DNA from: UMGS172 sp045651745
GTDB taxonomy: Bacteria > Bacillota > Clostridia > Oscillospirales > Acutalibacteraceae
Length of the DNA stretch: 12,688 bases
Assembly (NCBI GenBank): GCA_045651745.1
Contig: JAZRSW010000036.1
Coordinates: 1 to 12,688, forward strand
Reading direction: 5' to 3'
The notes under the pieces are model-generated. The model saw only the letters and a program-made list of their open reading frames with translations. It searched no databases and was not told where the DNA came from. Below, in pieces: positions 12,592 to 12,688 of this stretch; positions within the stretch are counted from its first letter, which is position 1; every line of letters starts with the position of its first letter. Made by a program: the position numbers and the translations under genes.

Positions 12592-12688
12592 ATGTTAAAA
12601 GCAATCAATATTGAAAATATAGCAGTAATTGAAAAATGTATTATTGATTTTAATGAGGGGTTCAACTGTCTTACGGGTGAAACCGGTG
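12592..12688 (+). CDS. recN: DNA repair protein RecN, N-terminal part (cut by window end)
   Basis: Only the first 32 residues are present: MLKAINIENIAVIEK, then IIDFNEGFNCLTGETG. This is the typical RecN opening, an SMC-like ATPase that gathers DNA ends at double-strand breaks, and the sequence stops in the middle of the Walker A motif (GETGAGKS in the family). It starts 8 nt after the argR stop, the usual neighbour in Firmicutes. No ribosome binding site is visible, unlike its neighbours, so translation may be coupled to argR or the leader recognised otherwise. The interpretation of the start is firm because family similarity begins at the first residue. Confidence 0.92.
   Translation, partial: MLKAINIENIAVIEKCIIDFNEGFNCLTGETG

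Noticed and set aside
1..12688. CRISPR, tRNA/rRNA, known riboswitches, toxin-antitoxin or phage-defence genes
   Set aside because: No repeat-spacer array, cloverleaf, aptamer-like leader or defence-type domain was seen on either strand.

Overview
The window looks like chromosomal DNA of a low-GC Clostridia bacterium, probably a gut member of the Oscillospirales/Ruminococcaceae type. The evidence is the gene order nusB - xseA - xseB - ispA - dxs - tlyA - nadK - argR - recN, Firmicutes-style ribosome binding sites, an ARG box of the Bacillus AhrC type, and AT-rich spacers. The genus cannot be fixed from sequence reading alone. I found no rRNA, tRNA, CRISPR array or prophage.

Region A (1-2906) is accessory. 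It opens with what looks like the right end of an IS3-family (IS150-type) insertion sequence (about 1-80). Next is a minus-strand operon of two enzymes: an acetyl-xylan-esterase-like alpha/beta hydrolase (889-1890) and a TIM-barrel sugar isomerase/epimerase (109-885). A divergent AraC-family regulator (2072-2890) follows. The divergent spacer (1891-2071) holds three copies of a 14-bp motif, placed as expected if the regulator activates the enzyme operon and also acts on its own promoter. Together these read as a small, locally regulated carbohydrate-processing module with unknown substrate. A bidirectional terminator (2881-2906) closes it.

Region B (2915-4725) is a minus-strand group: a membrane-anchored protein with a coiled coil and a possible OB-fold, a DivIVA-like coiled-coil protein, and a fumarase beta subunit without its alpha subunit beside it. 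The last two are joined stop-to-start (TAATG). A good sigma-A-type promoter precedes the first gene.

Region C (4894-12688) is a long plus-strand housekeeping operon with tight spacing throughout. It encodes transcription antitermination (NusB), an uncharacterised TsaD/M22 paralogue in the place where many Firmicutes carry folD, exonuclease VII (XseA, XseB), isoprenoid precursor synthesis (Dxs and a farnesyl/geranylgeranyl diphosphate synthase), rRNA methylation (TlyA), NADP supply (NadK), the arginine repressor (ArgR), and the start of the DNA repair protein RecN, cut by the window end.

The two strongest new observations are regulatory. A near-perfect ARG box sits on the predicted transcription start of the nusB promoter, 7.2 kb upstream of argR in the same operon, so arginine status may control repair, isoprenoid and NADP genes. 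The triple motif between the AraC regulator and the hydrolase gene defines a likely operator set for an undescribed sugar module.
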